Part shown: positions 14,521-23,794 of the stretch, in pieces
Position numbering within the stretch: the first letter of the stretch is position 1
How the letters are laid out: each line of letters starts with the position of its first letter
DNA from: Bacteroidota bacterium
GTDB lineage: Bacteria > Bacteroidota > Bacteroidia > AKYH767-A > OLB10
Assembly (NCBI GenBank): GCA_029547265.1
Contig: JAKPPP010000212.1
Location: forward strand, 1-32,697
Reading direction: 5' to 3'
DNA: 32,697 nt
Translations under genes and position numbers: made by a program
Notes under the pieces: generated by a model
The model's database searches: none
What the model was told of the DNA's origin: nothing
Seen by the model: the letters and a program-made list of their open reading frames with translations, nothing else

Positions 14521-16629
14521 CTAGAAATTAGCACCCATAGAACGGGCTTTTTGCAAGTATTGATTGGCAGTAACAGTATCGCCTAAACTACGATAAATGA
14601 TACTCAAATTGATAATGGCTTTTACATTGTTAGGATCAATTGCCACTGATTTCTCAAACCAAATTTTCGCTGAGTCACGTTCGTTAAGTACCGCATAGCA
14701 ATTTCCTAAGTTGTTATAAGCATCACCGAATGATGCATTAATGCTCAACGTTTTTTTGTAATCGTCTATTGCTTCACGGTATTCTTTATTCTGCGCGTGA
14801 ATATTTCCTCTATTATAGTAAACTTTATCGAAATCCGGTTTTAATTTTAAAGCTTTTTCGAATACTTCGAATGAACCTTGTTTATTTCCCGATTCTCCTA
14901 AATATAATCCAAGGTTATTGTAAATCTCGTAATTGTCGTTGTCGAGTTCAGCAGCTTTCGTTAAATCGGCAATAGCTTTGTCGTATTGTCCGTTCTTTCC
15001 GTAAGCTATACCTGAGTTCGTAAGTTTGGAAGCATTGGTAAAGGGCTTGTAACTGCGTGCTTGGTCAAAAGAGTATACAGCATTTTTACTGTCGCCAAGT
15101 TCTTTGTAAGCCATTCCTAAATTATACCAAGCATCATTATAATTCGGAATCAATGAAACTCCTTTTTGTAATTGCTCAATTGATTTCTGTAGTAAATTAT
15201 TCTTTACTGCGGGATTTTCTTCTTTCAAGGCTTGTTCAACCAAAATAGCACTTCCATATGCATAACGGATGCGGGCACTTTCGGGAGCCGATTGCACATC
15301 TTTTGCTAATAAGGTTAAGTTATCTTTCCAGTCGCTGTTACGCGCCATCGTTCTTACTGAGAAGATTAAACAAATTACAATAACAATAAAATGCAATGTG
15401 CCGGGTTTTCGGATATCCGTTACCGTTATCTCTCTTGTTTTCCCACTATTAAGTTTAAATATCCTGGCTAACACTATCATTAATGCTATACAGAATCCAA
15501 GCGATGGAGTATAAACAAATCGTTCAGCCATTGTGGCTTCTAATAAGAAGAAAATATTCGAGAGTAAGCTAATGGTTCCTAAGAAGAACAGAATTCCATA
15601 CGCCAGCAAATTTCTTTTCGGTAGTTCTTTGATGGCATAAATGAATAATGAAACGTAAATCAGCAATGGCAAGAAAGCTTTGATATTGCTGAAGGGCACA
15701 TTCGGAATGGTGTTATAAGAGTAATCGAAAATTAAAGTGATAGGAAGAAATAGTAATCCGAGGTATTTTCCTAATACAGAAAATGCTGTCGCGATTTGCA
15801 TCATTTTATCATTCGTGCCTACCAATGAATTGTTGATCAACAAAATTTCGGTTTCGCCTGTTACTGTTCCTAAAATGGAAGTACGTATGGCCATAAATAT
15901 TCCGAAGATGACAAGGAATGGCACAGTACTAATTATTGTTTTCTTTAAATCAGCATTTGTTGCACACCAAATTGATAACGGAAAAACTCCGAGCCATGTT
16001 ACGCTACTTTCTTTACTAAGTAAGCTTAAGAAAAAACAAAGATTGGCAAGAATGAAGAATTGAATTTTCTCTTTATCAAAATAATAAAGCAAGCAACGTA
16101 GGGATAATAATCCGAAAAAGAAACTCATTAATTCATCTCGACTTTTTATGTTCGCAACTACTTCGGTATGGATAGGATGAGTAATGAATAATAACGTAGC
16201 GAAGAGTGGTATGAGCGGATGTAATGTACTCAGCAAACGATTTAGGACCGACAATACAATGACTCCCGTTAATGCATAAAATAAAACGTTGATTAAATGT
16301 CCTAGGAATGGTTTTCCTCCGCCAAGTTGCCATTCAACAGCGAACATGGCTACTGACAATGGGCGATATAATCCTTCTTTCCGCTCCCAGAATCCGGCGC
16401 GATAAGAAGAAGTAAAAATTTTACCAATAGCGCTTATGCCTTCTTTGGTAATTTTATTGTTGGCCATTACTGTGCCATCGTCAACCGTGAAATCGTGGTT
16501 GAGCGTATTTGCGTATAAAAGAAATCCTAGAATAGCTACAAACAGATACAGCCATTTTTTATCGACTGATTTTTGTTCAGCCGTCGGAGCTTTTACCGGC
16601 GCGGGAGGTTTAGTAGTTCGTTTCTGCAC
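14521..16629 (-). CDS. Polytopic membrane protein with TPR repeats (TMTC/GT-C glycosyltransferase-like)
   Basis: This 702-aa protein has about ten hydrophobic segments between residues 30 and 430, followed by tandem TPR repeats (about 440-700; for example NYNDAWYNLGMAYKELGDSKNA and FGDAYNNLGNCYAVLNERD). The first extracytoplasmic loop contains NHDFTVDDGTVMANNKI with an Asp-Asp pair, then YRPLSVAMFAVEWQL. This layout matches TMTC-type proteins and the GT-C glycosyltransferase fold, where such acidic residues are catalytic. It may be a protein O-glycosyltransferase using a lipid-linked sugar, but no substrate can be inferred. The start is GTG at 16629; no ATG is nearby, and a -7 element ends 4 nt upstream. 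Confidence 0.78.
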   Translation of the reverse strand: MQKRTTKPPAPVKAPTAEQKSVDKKWLYLFVAILGFLLYANTLNHDFTVDDGTVMANNKITKEGISAIGKIFTSSYRAGFWERKEGLYRPLSVAMFAVEWQLGGGKPFLGHLINVLFYALTGVIVLSVLNRLLSTLHPLIPLFATLLFITHPIHTEVVANIKSRDELMSFFFGLLSLRCLLYYFDKEKIQFFILANLCFFLSLLSKESSVTWLGVFPLSIWCATNADLKKTIISTVPFLVIFGIFMAIRTSILGTVTGETEILLINNSLVGTNDKMMQIATAFSVLGKYLGLLFLPITLIFDYSYNTIPNVPFSNIKAFLPLLIYVSLFIYAIKELPKRNLLAYGILFFLGTISLLSNIFFLLEATMAERFVYTPSLGFCIALMIVLARIFKLNSGKTREITVTDIRKPGTLHFIVIVICLIFSVRTMARNSDWKDNLTLLAKDVQSAPESARIRYAYGSAILVEQALKEENPAVKNNLLQKSIEQLQKGVSLIPNYNDAWYNLGMAYKELGDSKNAVYSFDQARSYKPFTNASKLTNSGIAYGKNGQYDKAIADLTKAAELDNDNYEIYNNLGLYLGESGNKQGSFEVFEKALKLKPDFDKVYYNRGNIHAQNKEYREAIDDYKKTLSINASFGDAYNNLGNCYAVLNERDSAKIWFEKSVAIDPNNVKAIINLSIIYRSLGDTVTANQYLQKARSMGANF

Positions 16630-16633
16630 AGAT

Positions 16634-16665
16634 CAAAGATAATCTTAGAATATCCAATAGAACAA
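16634..16665 (-). promoter_or_regulatory. Promoter of the TMTC-lipoprotein-TlpA unit
   Basis: On the minus strand, TTG (16665-16663), 21 bp and TATCTTTG (16641-16634) form a consensus Bacteroidota promoter. It ends 4 nt before the GTG start at 16629, predicting a nearly leaderless mRNA and supporting that start codon. Confidence 0.68.
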
Positions 16666-16783
16666 ATAAATGCATAAATGACAAAGTAATTGCAAAAAAA
16701 GATCAATTCGGAGGATTAGCCCTGACAAAAACTTAGCTTTTGGTCAGTTCGTAGGGTCGAGTCTGGAACGCATGAGTCGAGAT

Positions 16784-16817
16784 AAAAAAAAGGCCATCAA
16801 ATTAATGATGACCTTTT
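16784..16817 (-). terminator. Intrinsic terminator of hppA
   Basis: Read on the minus strand, a 7-bp stem with one internal mismatch (AGGTCATCA / TGATGGCCT, loop of 6 nt) is followed by eight T. It lies 20 bp after the hppA stop codon. The plus strand also has four T after the stem, but the minus direction is much stronger. Confidence 0.8.
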
Positions 16818-16836
16818 CTGTTATTATCTTTAAGAA

Positions 16837-19371
16837 TTACTTCTTCTTGCAGCAGTCTTTTTTCTCAGCTCCGGCTTCACCTGAGCAGCTTTTCATTTCG
16901 CCGCTGCACTCGTGTCCTTCACCTTTCATTTCGCATTTACCGGCTGCCATATGAGGACAAGATCCCGATTTGCAATCCATGCCCATACCTTTGCATTTTT
17001 CCATGCAAGGCTCATCGCATGAAGCTTTTGAAGCATTCATACATGCATCCATTTTGATATGGCATTTTCCGTTCTCGCAAGAAACGCAAGCTGAGCTGTC
17101 GATTTTACCTTCAGCCATCCATTGAGCACAAGTAGCAGAATCGATAACGCAGTTACCTTCAGCATCTTTCTCGCATGGCATCATTTTGCAATGAGCAGCA
17201 TTCATCATTTCACTAGAGCACTCCATTTTATCTCCTGTGCAAGCACCGCCATCTTGTTCACCATTTACCGCGATATAAGGAGCGATAACTAATGATACAA
17301 TCGACATTAACTTGATAAGGATATTCATTGAAGGTCCAGAAGTATCTTTAAACGGATCACCAACAGTATCACCTGTTACTGATGCTTTATGTGGTTCTGA
17401 TTTTTTGTAGAACATTTCGCCGTTGATCATCACTCCTTTTTCGAATGATTTCTTAGCGTTATCCCACGCACCACCGGCATTCGATTGGAAAATTCCCATC
17501 AATACACCGCTTACTGTTACACCTGCTAATAATCCACCTAATACTTCAGGTCCGAATGTAAATCCAACGATTAACGGAGTAATTAATGCAATTGCTCCCG
17601 GCATAATCATCTCACGAATAGAAGCAGTAGTTGAAATCGCAACACATTTTTCATATTCAGGTTTCGCTTTGTATTCCATGATACCCGGAATTTCGCGGAA
17701 CTGACGACGAACTTCTTGAACCATGTCCATTGCAGCTTTACCCACCGCTTGAATACATAATGCAGAGAAGATAAAAGGAATCATACCACCGATAAATAAT
17801 CCGGCTAATACATTCGCTTTGTAAATATCGATATGAGAAATTCCTGCGATACCTACGAACGCAGCAAATAAAGCTAATGATGTTAATGCAGCAGAAGCGA
17901 TAGCAAATCCTTTTCCTGTTGCAGCAGTTGTATTACCTACAGCATCTAAGTTATCAGTACGCTCACGAACTTCAGGAGGTAATTGACTCATCTCAGCGAT
18001 ACCACCTGCGTTATCAGCAATTGGTCCGAAAGCATCAATTGCTAATTGCATAGCAGTAGTTGCCATCATACCTGCAGCAGCGATAGCTACTCCATATAAT
18101 CCTGCAAAATGATAAGATGCCATGATACCACCCGCTAACGTTAAGATAGGAATAACGGTAGATTTCATACCTACTGATAATCCGCCGATGATGTTAGTAG
18201 CATGTCCTGTAGACGACTGTTGAATAATTGAGTTAACCGGACCTTTACCCATTGCTGTGTAATATTCAGTTACAATACTCATGATAGCTCCTACAACAGT
18301 TCCAACTACGATAGCCATAAATACGCCCATCTTAGTGAAAGTAGCACTACGTAAAACGATATCACCTTCAGGTAACATCATATCTACAACAAAATAAGAA
18401 GCGATTACAGTGAAGATCATCGAAGCCCAGTTACCTAGGTTCAATGCATTTTGTACGTTTGATTTTTCGTCTTTAATCGTTACGAACATTGTTCCTACGA
18501 TAGAGAAAATAATTCCTAATCCACAAATTACCATTGGTAATAAAATCGGCGACATTCCACCGTAGTTATCAGTAACTACAACTTCTTGTCCGAGTACCAT
18601 GGTAGCAAGGATAGTAGCAACATAAGAACCGAATAAATCGGCACCCATTCCTGCTACGTCACCTACGTTATCACCTACGTTATCGGCAATAGTTGCAGGG
18701 TTACGAACGTCGTCTTCAGGAATTCCTGCTTCTACTTTTCCTACAAGGTCAGCACCAACGTCAGCAGCTTTAGTATAAATACCACCACCAACACGTGCAA
18801 ACAATGCGATTGATTCAGCACCTAAAGAGAAACCTGTTAAAACTTCGATTGCAGTTTTAACTGTGTCAACTCCAAGTCCTGCAAATATGTTAAGGAAAGC
18901 AATGAATAATCCTCCTAAACCAAGGATTGCTAAACCTGCTACTCCTAAGCCCATTACAGTACCACCGGTAAATGAAACTTTTAATGCTTGCTTTAAACTT
19001 GTACGTGCAGCTTGTGTAGTACGCACGTTAGCTTTAGTAGCCACTTTCATTCCGATGTATCCTGCAGTTGCAGAGAATACAGCACCGATGATGAAAGAAA
19101 TAGCAATGATCCAGCTAGAGTGGATAGGCTTACCATTTACTTCATGAATCGTTCCGGAATAAGCTAATAAAACTGCAGCAATTGTTACGAAAATACTTAG
19201 TACTTTCCATTCTGCTTTAAGGAACGCCATTGCACCGTCGGCAATGTATCCGGCTAATTCTTGCATTTTAGCGTCACCGGCATCCTGTTTACTTACCCAA
19301 GCGGATTTAATAGCCATAACGATTAGGCCAACAATACCGAGAAGGGGAATCAGATAAATTATATTTTGCAT
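16837..19371 (-). CDS. hppA: Membrane-bound ion-pumping pyrophosphatase with Cys-rich C-terminal tail
   Basis: This integral membrane pyrophosphatase couples hydrolysis of cytoplasmic pyrophosphate to export of H+ or Na+. The core (about 1-700) is complete, with roughly 16 hydrophobic segments. Pyrophosphate/Mg-binding motifs are [19 protein letters not shown] and [16 protein letters not shown] (about 203-246), [12 protein letters not shown] (about 446-457) and [15 protein letters not shown] (667-681). [10 protein letters not shown] (479-488) has Ala and Gly where K+-independent enzymes have Lys and Thr, so it is of the K+-dependent class; Na+ versus H+ cannot be decided. Unusually, a 143-residue tail (702-844) follows, with 20 cysteines and many Met and Lys. 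It is single-copy and monocistronic, with its own promoter and terminator. Confidence 0.96.
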   Translation of the reverse strand: MQNIIYLIPLLGIVGLIVMAIKSAWVSKQDAGDAKMQELAGYIADGAMAFLKAEWKVLSIFVTIAAVLLAYSGTIHEVNGKPIHSSWIIAISFIIGAVFSATAGYIGMKVATKANVRTTQAARTSLKQALKVSFTGGTVMGLGVAGLAILGLGGLFIAFLNIFAGLGVDTVKTAIEVLTGFSLGAESIALFARVGGGIYTKAADVGADLVGKVEAGIPEDDVRNPATIADNVGDNVGDVAGMGADLFGSYVATILATMVLGQEVVVTDNYGGMSPILLPMVICGLGIIFSIVGTMFVTIKDEKSNVQNALNLGNWASMIFTVIASYFVVDMMLPEGDIVLRSATFTKMGVFMAIVVGTVVGAIMSIVTEYYTAMGKGPVNSIIQQSSTGHATNIIGGLSVGMKSTVIPILTLAGGIMASYHFAGLYGVAIAAAGMMATTAMQLAIDAFGPIADNAGGIAEMSQLPPEVRERTDNLDAVGNTTAATGKGFAIASAALTSLALFAAFVGIAGISHIDIYKANVLAGLFIGGMIPFIFSALCIQAVGKAAMDMVQEVRRQFREIPGIMEYKAKPEYEKCVAISTTASIREMIMPGAIALITPLIVGFTFGPEVLGGLLAGVTVSGVLMGIFQSNAGGAWDNAKKSFEKGVMINGEMFYKKSEPHKASVTGDTVGDPFKDTSGPSMNILIKLMSIVSLVIAPYIAVNGEQDGGACTGDKMECSSEMMNAAHCKMMPCEKDAEGNCVIDSATCAQWMAEGKIDSSACVSCENGKCHIKMDACMNASKASCDEPCMEKCKGMGMDCKSGSCPHMAAGKCEMKGEGHECSGEMKSCSGEAGAEKKDCCKKK

Positions 19372-19390
19372 AAGTTCAAATTAAGGGACG

Positions 19391-19421
19391 CGAAGTTACC
19401 CTTTTTTACTTTTAAGGGCAA
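19391..19421 (-). promoter_or_regulatory. Promoter of hppA
   Basis: On the minus strand, TTG (19421-19419), exactly 20 bp and TAACTTCG (19398-19391) form a -33/-7 pair with one mismatch in the -7 element. The leader to the ATG at 19371 is about 16 nt. Confidence 0.6.
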
Positions 19422-19488
19422 ATCTGACATGCTATATTGCTAATAATTAGTGAATTATCCTTCATTTCGAACTTCATGAAGGCCATAA

Positions 19489-19527
19489 AAGCAAAAAGCC
19501 CCGAAGAATCTTCAGGGCTTTTTGCTT
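19489..19527 (-). terminator. Strong hairpin terminator after the T9SS cargo gene
   Basis: A 13-bp perfect stem (AAGCAAAAAGCCC / GGGCTTTTTGCTT) continues inward as a 4-bp stem around a 3-nt loop. The stem is symmetrical and contains A/T runs, so it could work in both directions. It ends 14 bp from the stop codon of the minus-strand cargo gene and insulates it from hppA. Confidence 0.82.
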
Positions 19528-19540
19528 GGTTTATCATCGA

Positions 19541-22500
19541 TTATTTTGTGAAACGTATTGATACTGAGCCTTCAACACCTTCAAGAGTGATCATGTAAGA
19601 CCCTTCCACTAAGGCAGAAGTATTGATAATTGCTTCATTTACAATCGTTTGACGAGATTTTTCGATTAATCGGCCATCTACACCATATATAGAGATCGTG
19701 TAAAGTCCTGCCGAAGCATCCGTTTTTATATGCAATTGATCGCGTACCGGATTCGGATAAACTGTCCAGCTTGTATTGTTCAGCTGATTTAATCCACTGC
19801 AAATAGTTACTATAATAGTATCTGATACCGTAGCGCTACATCCGTTAACGTCGAAATATGTATAAAGGATTTCATAGCTTCCTGCTCCGATTGAAGAAGG
19901 ATCAAATTGATTTCCGCTTACACCTGCACCGCTCCATGTTCCTCCGGCTGGTGATTCACCATAAAGAGTAATCGGACTTTGCGTTGTACAAACCGTTGTG
20001 TCCATTGAAAGAGTAACTAACGGTAACGGATTAACGAATAAGTTTAATACATATGTACTGTCACATCCATTGATGGTTTGATATGCATCATAATAAGTTC
20101 CTGTTGTAGTTAAGAGGTTACCTCCAAAAAACAATGAAGCGCCATCACAAATTGTACTTGTTTGAGTGAAGAGATAAGAAGGATTCACAGTTAATGTTGA
20201 GATTACTGTTGAGTCACAACCGCCTAAATTAATGAAATGGTCAATAAATGTTCCGTCAGTAAACTGCCAATTACCTTCTAAGAAAATACTGTCGCCTTCA
20301 CAAATGCTTAAAGTTTGATTTATTTGATCAGGATAGTTAATAGTAACTATAGTTTCTACTAGTGAATCACATCCAAAAGATGAAATGAGATAATCGTTAT
20401 ATGTTCCAGCGGTTGTTTGCCACATTCCATTTGCAAAAACACTGTCTCCATCACATAATGTTACATTTAGATGTAAATCGTATGAAGGCACTTGAACTAC
20501 TTCAGTAATATAGTTACTATCGCAACCGAAAATTGTTAGGTTTGCTTCAGTTAATGTTGTTGAAGTTGAATACCATGTCCCGTTTATTTCTGTACTGTCT
20601 CCCGGGCAGATATAGATCGGATTGTAATAATGATAGGCAGGATTAACCAAAACATTAATTGCAGCATTTGCACTAGTTCCGCATTGGTTAGATGCATTTA
20701 CACTGATGATTGCTGATGTTGCATTTTCTCCGAAGTTTACAGTTGCAGTTGTATCACTTGCAGAGTATGTGATATCATTCCCTGAAATTGTCCAATTATA
20801 CGTATCAACACCTTGTTGCGATGATATCATATATGCTTCACCGTTAGTAGCGCTGCAGATTACTGAAGTTCCGGAAGTGAATGAAGGTGCCGAAGGTGTT
20901 GTTCTTACATGAAGAGTAACTGTATCGGTAATTGCAACCGGATTACAAGTCCCAGTTGCTAAACAACGATAACGTGTTCCATCGAGATTTATTCCCGGGT
21001 TAGTAATTGTAAGTATTTTTCCACCTGTCCCGCTATATATAGAATTCGATACTAAATTTGTAAACACACCGCCGTTTTCAATTTGCCATTGAAAATTTAC
21101 AAAGCTACCTAGCGCATTTGCTGAAAAACTTGTGTTACTTCCCAAGCATATAGTTGATGAAATTGGTTGTTGAGTTATTGCAGGACGAATATTTACTTGT
21201 AAGTAAACCGGAGTTGAAATAGTAGAAGGTCCACATGGTCCTGTTATTACGCAACGGAAATAATTTAAATTCATCGATGCTGTTGTTGTTGTAATAACAA
21301 TAGTTTTTGTTAATACTCCGGAATACGCTCCTCCATTTGTTAAATTCACAAATCCTAATCCCGTATCAATTTGCCATTGATAAGTATATGTTCCATTTCC
21401 GCCGGGAGCTTGTACATTGAATGAACAATTATCTCCTTCACATACCGCTCTACTAGGCGTAAAGGAAGTAATTGCAGGTAATTTTGTTAATGATAAGAAT
21501 ACTAAATCCGAGATCGCATCAGGTAATGAATTTCCAGTTACTACACAACGTAATGTCATTCCGTTATAGCTGTAAGGAACATTACTAAATACTATTGTAG
21601 TATCGTTACTCCCTGAAATTGCCCCTGTATCGATCATATTAATCCAATTGCTTCCATCGTAATATTGCCATTGAACTGAAGTGTAATCTATAGCAGAAAT
21701 ACTAAAGCTCACAGTATCACTTTCGCAAGCATTTACACTTACCGGTTGCGAAACAATAGATGGTGCGTTTGCGATAACACATGGAGTAAATGTTGCCGTT
21801 AATGGTAAATTATTAGCTGATGGAATTGGCAATGATATTGAAAGATCAGTTGTCCAATTTGCAGCATCTAATATTGCTGTAGCCAAAGCTGTTCCTGAAG
21901 TGGTGCTGCCACTGTAAATAGCATTTACTGCATCAGGGAATATCGCAACATTGTTGTTTACTAAATCTCCGGGTAATGTCGATAAAGATGAAGTATGGGT
22001 ACATGGATCAAGATTTGGTTCCCATAAATTATTCATTGCCATTCCTGCAATAAATGCCGGACTGGCAGTTGATCCTTGATAAGCAAATAATTGATCACCA
22101 TTAACTGTCGGTAAATCGATGTAATAAAAAATGTTATTTGCGGTTGATTGCTCTCCGGTAACAGTTCCTGATGTTGCTGTCAACAGTGATTTACACTGAA
22201 TGGTGATTTGTGTTCCGCAAGTTAAATCAGATGACGCTGTCCATTTAATAATTCCGTCGTCGAATGTTCCGGTGCCTAACCCGCAAGGATCAACTTCTTG
22301 AAATGCGTTGTTGTCTGTCCAGCCTAAATCGGTGAAATAGATTTCAGTGTTAGCCTGAATGTCTTTCATCAAAATGAACGAGAAAGCATCGTCTTGCGTC
22401 GCTCCTGCATCATCTGTTGAAATATAACCGGCAAAGACAATGTCTCCCGGACTCAAACTTGTTTGCGCTTTCACGCTGAAGCCACTCAACAAGCAAACCA

Positions 22501-22555
22501 GCACGAAAATGCCGGCTCTGATTCTGCACAATGTGGTTTTGTAATGGTGTTTCAT
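19541..22555 (-). CDS. Large secreted Ig-like/repeat protein with T9SS sorting domain
   Basis: This 1004-aa protein has a signal peptide (MKHHYKTTLCRIRAGIFVLV..., cleavage after KAQ near residue 31). The N-terminal domain (about 32-260) is of the kind that starts SPGDIVFAGYISTDD. Three Ig-like modules follow (about 265-550), each with a Cys pair and a WQ core. A PKD-like module comes next, then four repeats of about 50 aa (about 642-843) with C.GDS..., GTY.D and GCDS. The C-terminal domain (about 929-1004, WTVYPNPVRDQLHI to VSIRFTK) is a type A T9SS sorting signal, so the protein is exported and attached to the cell surface or released. It is probably an adhesin; no catalytic motif was seen. 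The ATG at 22555 fits the signal peptide better than a TTG eight codons upstream. Confidence 0.88.
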   Translation of the reverse strand: MKHHYKTTLCRIRAGIFVLVCLLSGFSVKAQTSLSPGDIVFAGYISTDDAGATQDDAFSFILMKDIQANTEIYFTDLGWTDNNAFQEVDPCGLGTGTFDDGIIKWTASSDLTCGTQITIQCKSLLTATSGTVTGEQSTANNIFYYIDLPTVNGDQLFAYQGSTASPAFIAGMAMNNLWEPNLDPCTHTSSLSTLPGDLVNNNVAIFPDAVNAIYSGSTTSGTALATAILDAANWTTDLSISLPIPSANNLPLTATFTPCVIANAPSIVSQPVSVNACESDTVSFSISAIDYTSVQWQYYDGSNWINMIDTGAISGSNDTTIVFSNVPYSYNGMTLRCVVTGNSLPDAISDLVFLSLTKLPAITSFTPSRAVCEGDNCSFNVQAPGGNGTYTYQWQIDTGLGFVNLTNGGAYSGVLTKTIVITTTTASMNLNYFRCVITGPCGPSTISTPVYLQVNIRPAITQQPISSTICLGSNTSFSANALGSFVNFQWQIENGGVFTNLVSNSIYSGTGGKILTITNPGINLDGTRYRCLATGTCNPVAITDTVTLHVRTTPSAPSFTSGTSVICSATNGEAYMISSQQGVDTYNWTISGNDITYSASDTTATVNFGENATSAIISVNASNQCGTSANAAINVLVNPAYHYYNPIYICPGDSTEINGTWYSTSTTLTEANLTIFGCDSNYITEVVQVPSYDLHLNVTLCDGDSVFANGMWQTTAGTYNDYLISSFGCDSLVETIVTINYPDQINQTLSICEGDSIFLEGNWQFTDGTFIDHFINLGGCDSTVISTLTVNPSYLFTQTSTICDGASLFFGGNLLTTTGTYYDAYQTINGCDSTYVLNLFVNPLPLVTLSMDTTVCTTQSPITLYGESPAGGTWSGAGVSGNQFDPSSIGAGSYEILYTYFDVNGCSATVSDTIIVTICSGLNQLNNTSWTVYPNPVRDQLHIKTDASAGLYTISIYGVDGRLIEKSRQTIVNEAIINTSALVEGSYMITLEGVEGSVSIRFTK
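20027..20632 (-). repeat. Four tandem ~50-residue repeats in the T9SS cargo
   Basis: Four coding repeats share the protein pattern ICxGDS-x(3-4)-G-x-W-x(2)-T-x-GTYxD-x(6)-GCDS-x(4)-x-L-x-VNP. They are well diverged at the DNA level, so they are old rather than freshly duplicated. Each carries two cysteines that could form a disulfide. The fourth repeat replaces GDS with GAS and lacks the Trp. Confidence 0.7.
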
Positions 22556-22719
22556 AAAGAGGTTAAATTGTTGGTGCAAAGTAAAGAATACTAAAAATTT
22601 TAGAGGGGCTTATCAGCGATTTTTTTTGAAAAAAATTATGATTTTTGGTAATAGTTCGCTTCTTTATTGCCAACGTCACTTTTTGCAAGGCAGGATTCAC
22701 AAGAAATCCGATAAAATAT

Positions 22720-22750
22720 TTGAACCGCATGCCCCTGTTTCGTATTTTTG
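22720..22750 (+). promoter_or_regulatory. Promoter of the secreted hypothetical gene at 22757
   Basis: TTG (22720-22722, within TTTG), a 20-bp gap and TATTTTTG (22743-22750) match the consensus exactly. The -7 element ends 6 nt before the ATG at 22757, again predicting a leaderless or very short leader. Confidence 0.7.
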
Positions 22751-22756
22751 ATATAA

Positions 22757-23794
22757 ATGAAATTCCTCCGCACATATTTTATTGCTTTACTGCTTCTTTT
22801 CGGAAGTTGTATAGCTGTAGAAGCGGCTTCATTAATTATTCCAGTTCAGTTTACGATAGAAAATGGCACATTTGAAAATTCATTTGTGAATGTGAAGAAA
22901 AATGGCGAGTCGATTTATTCCTTGCCGGGCGACAAAAACCTTCGTTTAAAGTTGGAACTTAATTCGGATTACATTCTTTCTTTTTCTAAAAACGGCTATA
23001 TCACGAAACAAATTCATGTTCGCACTGATATTCCCGAAGAACGAGTACGTGGAGGCTTAGATCCGTATAAAATCGGAGTGCGTTTGTTTAAGCAGTATGA
23101 AGGAGTAAACATCGTAGTTTATAATCAGCCAGTTGCTTTCATTCGTTATTTAGTTGATATGGATGAAATGGGCTATGATGTCGACTACACCAAGTCAATT
23201 TTGTCTGACCTCCAATTGGCAGAAACAAAACTCGAACAAAAAGCAAAAGAAGAGCGCGAACAATTAGCTGTAACTGAAAGTGAACAAAAGAAAAAGGTAA
23301 TTCCTCCACCAATAATTAAGAACACTAATCAAGCTTCTCCTTTACCTCAAGCAAAGCCCGAAACGCAAAATTATAGTGTTGTTTCTATTCCGATAAGCCC
23401 TAGTACCGGGGAAGATAAGACTTCAACTTCTTTACAAAATAAGGAAAATGCAGGAGAAGATTCGAATAAATCAAAACTTTCTCCTGCTGTTGGTGAAGAT
23501 GAAGGACATTCTTTAAAAATGGAATCGGGCAGTGATAAGTTGAAACCTGCTTTAGCTATCGACAGAGGTGAAGACAAATCAGCAACTCAAAACAAAGTAC
23601 TTGTAGAAACTACAAAATCAGTTTCTATTTCCGATGAGCCGAATCGTAAGGTTACTACCGTATTAATTGGTGGTCCCGAACATTATTGTACGTATAAAAA
23701 GATTGAATATAAATGGGGCGGAAAGTTTTATTTTAAAGACGATAAAACTTCTATCAGCGACCAATTATTTTTTCTGTTTACCGGTATCAATTAA
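22757..23794 (+). CDS. Secreted hypothetical protein with N-terminal PEGA/carboxypeptidase-regulatory-like domain
   Basis: This 345-aa protein has a signal peptide (MKFLRTYFIALLLLFGSC..., probable cleavage near residue 23). Residues about 28-100 look like a small beta-sandwich surface domain (VQFTIENGTFENSFVNVKKNG, LRLKLELNSDYILSFSKNGY). A conserved-looking stretch with VDMDEMGYDVDYTKSI follows, then a charged coiled-coil-like helix (about 150-180), a long low-complexity acidic/Ser/Lys region (about 190-285), and a C-terminal piece ending FFLFTGIN. I do not know its function. Its TAA stop shares the palindrome TTAA (23791-23794) with the stop of the convergent DUF2306 gene. Confidence 0.7.
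   Translation: MKFLRTYFIALLLLFGSCIAVEAASLIIPVQFTIENGTFENSFVNVKKNGESIYSLPGDKNLRLKLELNSDYILSFSKNGYITKQIHVRTDIPEERVRGGLDPYKIGVRLFKQYEGVNIVVYNQPVAFIRYLVDMDEMGYDVDYTKSILSDLQLAETKLEQKAKEEREQLAVTESEQKKKVIPPPIIKNTNQASPLPQAKPETQNYSVVSIPISPSTGEDKTSTSLQNKENAGEDSNKSKLSPAVGEDEGHSLKMESGSDKLKPALAIDRGEDKSATQNKVLVETTKSVSISDEPNRKVTTVLIGGPEHYCTYKKIEYKWGGKFYFKDDKTSISDQLFFLFTGIN

Noticed and set aside
18863..19147. Antisense open frame of 94 codons inside hppA (and similar ones at 17423-17704 and 15737-16063)
   Set aside because: These lie opposite strongly conserved coding regions, have biased composition and no recognisable product, and are shadows of the real genes.
20027..20632. Tandem repeats considered as a CRISPR-like array
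   Set aside because: They are diverged coding repeats of about 150 bp within one long reading frame, without identical repeats or spacers. No CRISPR array or cas gene was seen in the window.
22556..22579. TTG start eight codons upstream for the T9SS cargo protein
   Set aside because: The ATG at 22555 directly begins a normal signal peptide, and the extra residues would add a polar extension in front of it.
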